Assembly: GCF_000620765.1 (NCBI RefSeq)
Contig: NZ_JIAK01000008.1
Span: forward strand, 62,001 to 126,000
Length of the DNA stretch: 64,000 nucleotides
Direction of reading: 5' to 3'
Source: Desulfovermiculus halophilus DSM 18834
Lineage (GTDB): Bacteria > Desulfobacterota > Desulfovibrionia > Desulfovibrionales > Desulfothermaceae
Part shown: positions 61,801-64,000 of the stretch, one piece after another
How positions within the stretch are numbered: the stretch's first letter is position 1
Layout of the letters: every line of letters starts with the position of its first letter
Made by a program: the position numbers and the translations under genes
Notes under the pieces: model-generated
The model's database searches: none
The model's input: the letters and a program-made list of their open reading frames with translations, nothing else
What the model was told of the DNA's origin: nothing

Positions 61801-61930
61801 TGACCTGTGTCCCCTTGAGCTTGTTGTCCGGTACTTGGGCCTTCGTATCCTCCGCCGACAGGGCTGTGGCGCCTGTAGCCACTGCCGCGGTTCCGGATAT
61901 CTTGAAAAAATCACGTCTTGAAACACCCAT
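58841..61930 (-). CDS. fdhA: Selenocysteine formate dehydrogenase, catalytic subunit
   Basis: A 1029-residue protein interrupted by one in-frame TGA at 61370-61372 (codon 187), read as Sec and ligating Mo or W. The sequence around it, YIEHQARI-U-HSATVAALA, is the formate dehydrogenase active-site block. A Tat signal (VSRRDFFKISG, 3-13) directs it to the periplasm. CPYCAVGCGFKV and a later CCPKG hold the proximal [4Fe-4S]. Start ATG 61930 follows GGAGG by seven bases. A hairpin downstream of the TGA (GCGGCTCT / AGAGTCGT) is a possible SECIS. It precedes fdhB and the HybB-type subunit in one operon. Confidence 0.95.
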
Positions 61931-62333
61931 GCCAAGACCTCCGGTTTGAGTTATGGAAAAAGCATAAATCGAAAGCATTCCATCCTGTGATTGTATCCAG
62001 GCCGAAGGACCTGGTGCAGGCCTGAATAAAGGCTTTCGTGCAGATATCGGTGGAATGCTGCGCAGCATGCTTGGTGTACAAGCTGGCTTTTGAATCCAGC
62101 GCTGCGAAGTATGAAATTGCAAACGGCATCTTTATTACAGAATTCTGTGTAAAATGAGACTCAATACAGACCTCATGCCTCCATCACAAAAATCATACCG
62201 CAAGAGTGAAGGAAATTACATGAAATAGTTTCAAGGCTACAAACATGAATCGATAAAGTCAATTATGTCAAAAAAGATATATGGGGAATGGCCGGAACAG
62301 GGTTCGGCTGGGGCGGGAATCGATCAGAGAGGC
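61931..62333. other. Intergenic region upstream of fdhA
   Basis: About 403 bases with no gene. It must contain the fdhA promoter. A 14-bp perfect palindrome, ATGCTGCGCAGCAT, at 62055-62068 could be an operator. Bases near 61997-62012 form CCAGG...CCTGG. No clear -35/-10 pair found. Confidence 0.4.
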
Positions 62334-64000
62334 TTACTGCCGGCAGCTACTGCCGGATTGCCCCTCCCTGGGGGATCTGACTGAAAGGACCCGGTCTTTG
62401 AGCACTTTCTGATCGTAGGCCTTGAGCAGGTCGTCTTTGGTCAAAATGCCCACAACATGGTTTTCGCTGTCCACTACCGGAAACATGGAAAAGGGGTGGG
62501 CTTCAAAGAGGTGCATGGCCTTTTCCATGTCGTCCTGGCTGGTGATGGTCGTTACCTGCGAGCTCATCAGGTCAGCGGCTATCAGGCTCTCCTTTAAGTC
62601 ATCGAAATAGAGCAGGGCCTCCCGCACATCCCGGAGCGACAGCACGCCCGCAAGCCGGTGTTCGTCGTCTTCGACCACAAAATGGGGGTAGGGCGAGGTG
62701 GACATCTCGGCAACGATATCTTCAAGACAGGTTTTCAGGGTCAGCTTGGGCACGGTATGGCGCATGAAGTCCCTGACGCACAAATCACGCAGGATGCTCA
62801 CGTCGTGGCCCCGGACGATGTTGATGCCCCGGCGCAGGAGCTTCATTTCGTAGGCCGATACCCCGAACAGGAGGCGGACGACCAGGGTGGCGCTGATGCA
62901 GGAGACCATGAGGGGCAGGATGATCTGGGGGTGCAGGGTCAGCTCGAAGATGGTCACGATGGCGGTAATCGGGGCCAAAGTGGTACCGGAGACCACGGCC
63001 CCCATTCCGGCCAGGGCGAAAAAGGCCGGGTGAACCTGTAAACCGGGCCAGAGCATGGACAGGGCATAGCCGAGCCCTGTGCCCAAAGTTGCTCCCAGAT
63101 ACAGGGAAGGGGCAAAGATGCCCCCGCTCATGCCGGAGCCGATGCAGATGGCGGTGGCCACCAGCTTGGCTCCGAGCAGGATGAGGCCCAGCTGCAGGGG
63201 CAGGGTGTCGGACAGGGCCGCGTTGACGGTATCATAGCCGACGCCCATGACCTGGGGCAGGTAGAGGGCCAAAAGCCCTAAAAGGAGGCCTCCCAGGGCG
63301 GGTGTCAGCCACCGGGGTACGGGCAGGCGGGTGAACAGATTTTCCGAGGCGTATATGGCCCGGACAAAAATGATTGAGATAAGGCCGGCCAAAAGACCCA
63401 GGAGGAGGTAGCCGAAAATTTGCAAATAGGTATCCATTTTGAAATCAATGATTTCAAAGGCCGGAAAGTCGCCCCAGAAAAGCCTGGAAAAGACGGATCC
63501 GGTGATGGAGGCGATGACGATGTGGCTGATATAGGCCACCTCGATGTTCATCAGGATGATTTCCATGGCAAAGACTGCGCCGGTGATCGGCGCGTTGAAG
63601 GTGGCCGATATGCCTGCAGCCGCCCCGCAGGCCAGGCACAGCCTGCGCAGTTCAGGAGAGAGGTCGAAGAGCTGGGCCACAGAGGAGCCCACGGAGGAGC
63701 CGATCTGGACGATGGGACCTTCCCGGCCCACAGAGGCCCCGCAGGCCAGAAGCAGGCTGGTGATCAGGCCTTTGAGGAAGGTTACCCGGTGGCGAATGGT
63801 ACTCTGGCGGGTGGTTACCGAGAGTATGACCTCCGGAACCCCGGGTCCGCGGGCTTCGGGAACGAAAAAGGTTATGACCGGGCCCGCAACCAGACCTCCC
63901 AGAGCGGGGATGAGCAGGATCTGCCACCAGGGGGCCGCCCGCACCTGATCCACAAAGCCCATGCCGTCCGGCCAGAAGGCGAACTGCATGAGCTCGATCA
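62334..64000 (-). CDS. ClC-type voltage-gated chloride channel/exchanger with CBS domains (5' end outside window)
   Basis: The frame remains open to the window edge, so the N-terminus is missing; 555 codons are visible. Selectivity-filter motifs are present: ARGPGVPEV (in place of GSGIP), GREGPIVQIG (GxEGP) and GGIFAPSLYLG (GxFxP). The region 380-540 of the visible part carries a pair of CBS domains (CVRDFMRH..., LMSSQVTTIT...), the usual cytoplasmic regulators. About ten membrane segments are visible. The glutamate in GREGP supports an exchanger-like gate. Confidence 0.92.
   Translation of the reverse strand, partial: IELMQFAFWPDGMGFVDQVRAAPWWQILLIPALGGLVAGPVITFFVPEARGPGVPEVILSVTTRQSTIRHRVTFLKGLITSLLLACGASVGREGPIVQIGSSVGSSVAQLFDLSPELRRLCLACGAAAGISATFNAPITGAVFAMEIILMNIEVAYISHIVIASITGSVFSRLFWGDFPAFEIIDFKMDTYLQIFGYLLLGLLAGLISIIFVRAIYASENLFTRLPVPRWLTPALGGLLLGLLALYLPQVMGVGYDTVNAALSDTLPLQLGLILLGAKLVATAICIGSGMSGGIFAPSLYLGATLGTGLGYALSMLWPGLQVHPAFFALAGMGAVVSGTTLAPITAIVTIFELTLHPQIILPLMVSCISATLVVRLLFGVSAYEMKLLRRGINIVRGHDVSILRDLCVRDFMRHTVPKLTLKTCLEDIVAEMSTSPYPHFVVEDDEHRLAGVLSLRDVREALLYFDDLKESLIAADLMSSQVTTITSQDDMEKAMHLFEAHPFSMFPVVDSENHVVGILTKDDLLKAYDQKVLKDRVLSVRSPREGQSGSSCRQ

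Noticed and set aside
1..64000. CRISPR array or prophage
   Set aside because: No regularly spaced direct repeats, integrase, terminase or capsid genes were seen; the only repeats are the palindromic elements described.

Overview
The window reads as about 57-58% G+C chromosome of a sulfate-reducing deltaproteobacterium (Desulfobacterota, probably Desulfovibrionales; a Desulfohalobiaceae-like genus is a guess). The basis is the dsrA-dsrB-dsrD-cobB/dsrN locus at the left edge, a selenocysteine formate dehydrogenase with a HybB-type membrane subunit, membrane polyferredoxin genes and the electron-transfer flavoprotein/acyl-CoA dehydrogenase set. It is an ordinary chromosome with one small insertion sequence. 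I see no prophage, no CRISPR array and no rRNA.

Layout. 1-3.8 kb: dissimilatory sulfite reductase (dsrA 3' part, dsrB, dsrD, dsrN-like amidase). 4.2-8.1 kb: etfB, etfA, acyl-CoA dehydrogenase. 8.3-10.4 kb: CocE/NonD hydrolase. 10.7-16.7 kb: a cyanophycin module (isoaspartyl peptidase, an ATP-grasp protein, cyanophycinase, cyanophycin synthetase). 16.7-23.1 kb: a Gmad2 protein, tRNA-Arg, selA, an M18 aminopeptidase, and a ParB-like/SPL-like radical SAM pair. 23.1-31.0 kb: acetate and acyl-CoA handling (thioesterase, Pat-like acetyltransferase, acsA, SatP-type acetate permease, acyl-CoA ligase). 31.2-34.4 kb: DUF362 protein, membrane polyferredoxin, flavodoxin-like protein. 34.7-39 kb: small genes including an in-frame-TGA selenoprotein. 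39.1-41.3 kb: an outer-membrane porin split by an IS200-type element. 41.4-46.2 kb: an exported protein frameshifted in a T10 tract, a cysteine hydrolase, a MaoC hydratase and a charged exported protein. 46.3-49.9 kb: a molybdopterin oxidoreductase, its ferredoxin and a QueG-like Fe-S protein. 49.9-52.9 kb: a sulfotransferase-like gene and a radical SAM RiPP system. 53-56.8 kb: lipase, ribokinase, nucleoside hydrolase, metallo-beta-lactamase protein. 56.9-61.9 kb: formate dehydrogenase (membrane, Fe-S and Sec catalytic subunits). The right edge holds a ClC chloride channel.

The strongest result is at 52496-52819 (minus strand). A 107-residue peptide is encoded there with four in-frame TGA codons, each in a [C/S]-G-TGA-G context. 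The first three are spaced exactly 16 codons apart. Each TGA is followed about 15-25 nt later by a small hairpin, three of them with a GGU-containing apical loop as in bacterial SECIS elements. Directly downstream is a SPASM radical SAM maturase. I read this as a multi-selenocysteine ribosomally made and modified peptide of the selenobiotic (SbtA/SbtM) type. Conventional ORF calling splits it into fragments. A second hidden selenoprotein (34709-34936, minus) has two CXXC motifs, an in-frame TGA and an AGGUC-loop SECIS-like hairpin. With fdhA (Sec187) and selA in the same window, selenium use is a theme of this stretch.

A second theme is a noncoding, MITE-like palindromic element of about 270 bp. 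It has two full copies (10369-10638 and 34379-34650), a degenerate half copy (26431-26519), an end fragment that supplies the stop codon of a gene (46187-46228) and possibly a decayed end near 3904. All assignments come from reading the sequence and its translations; no database search was run.
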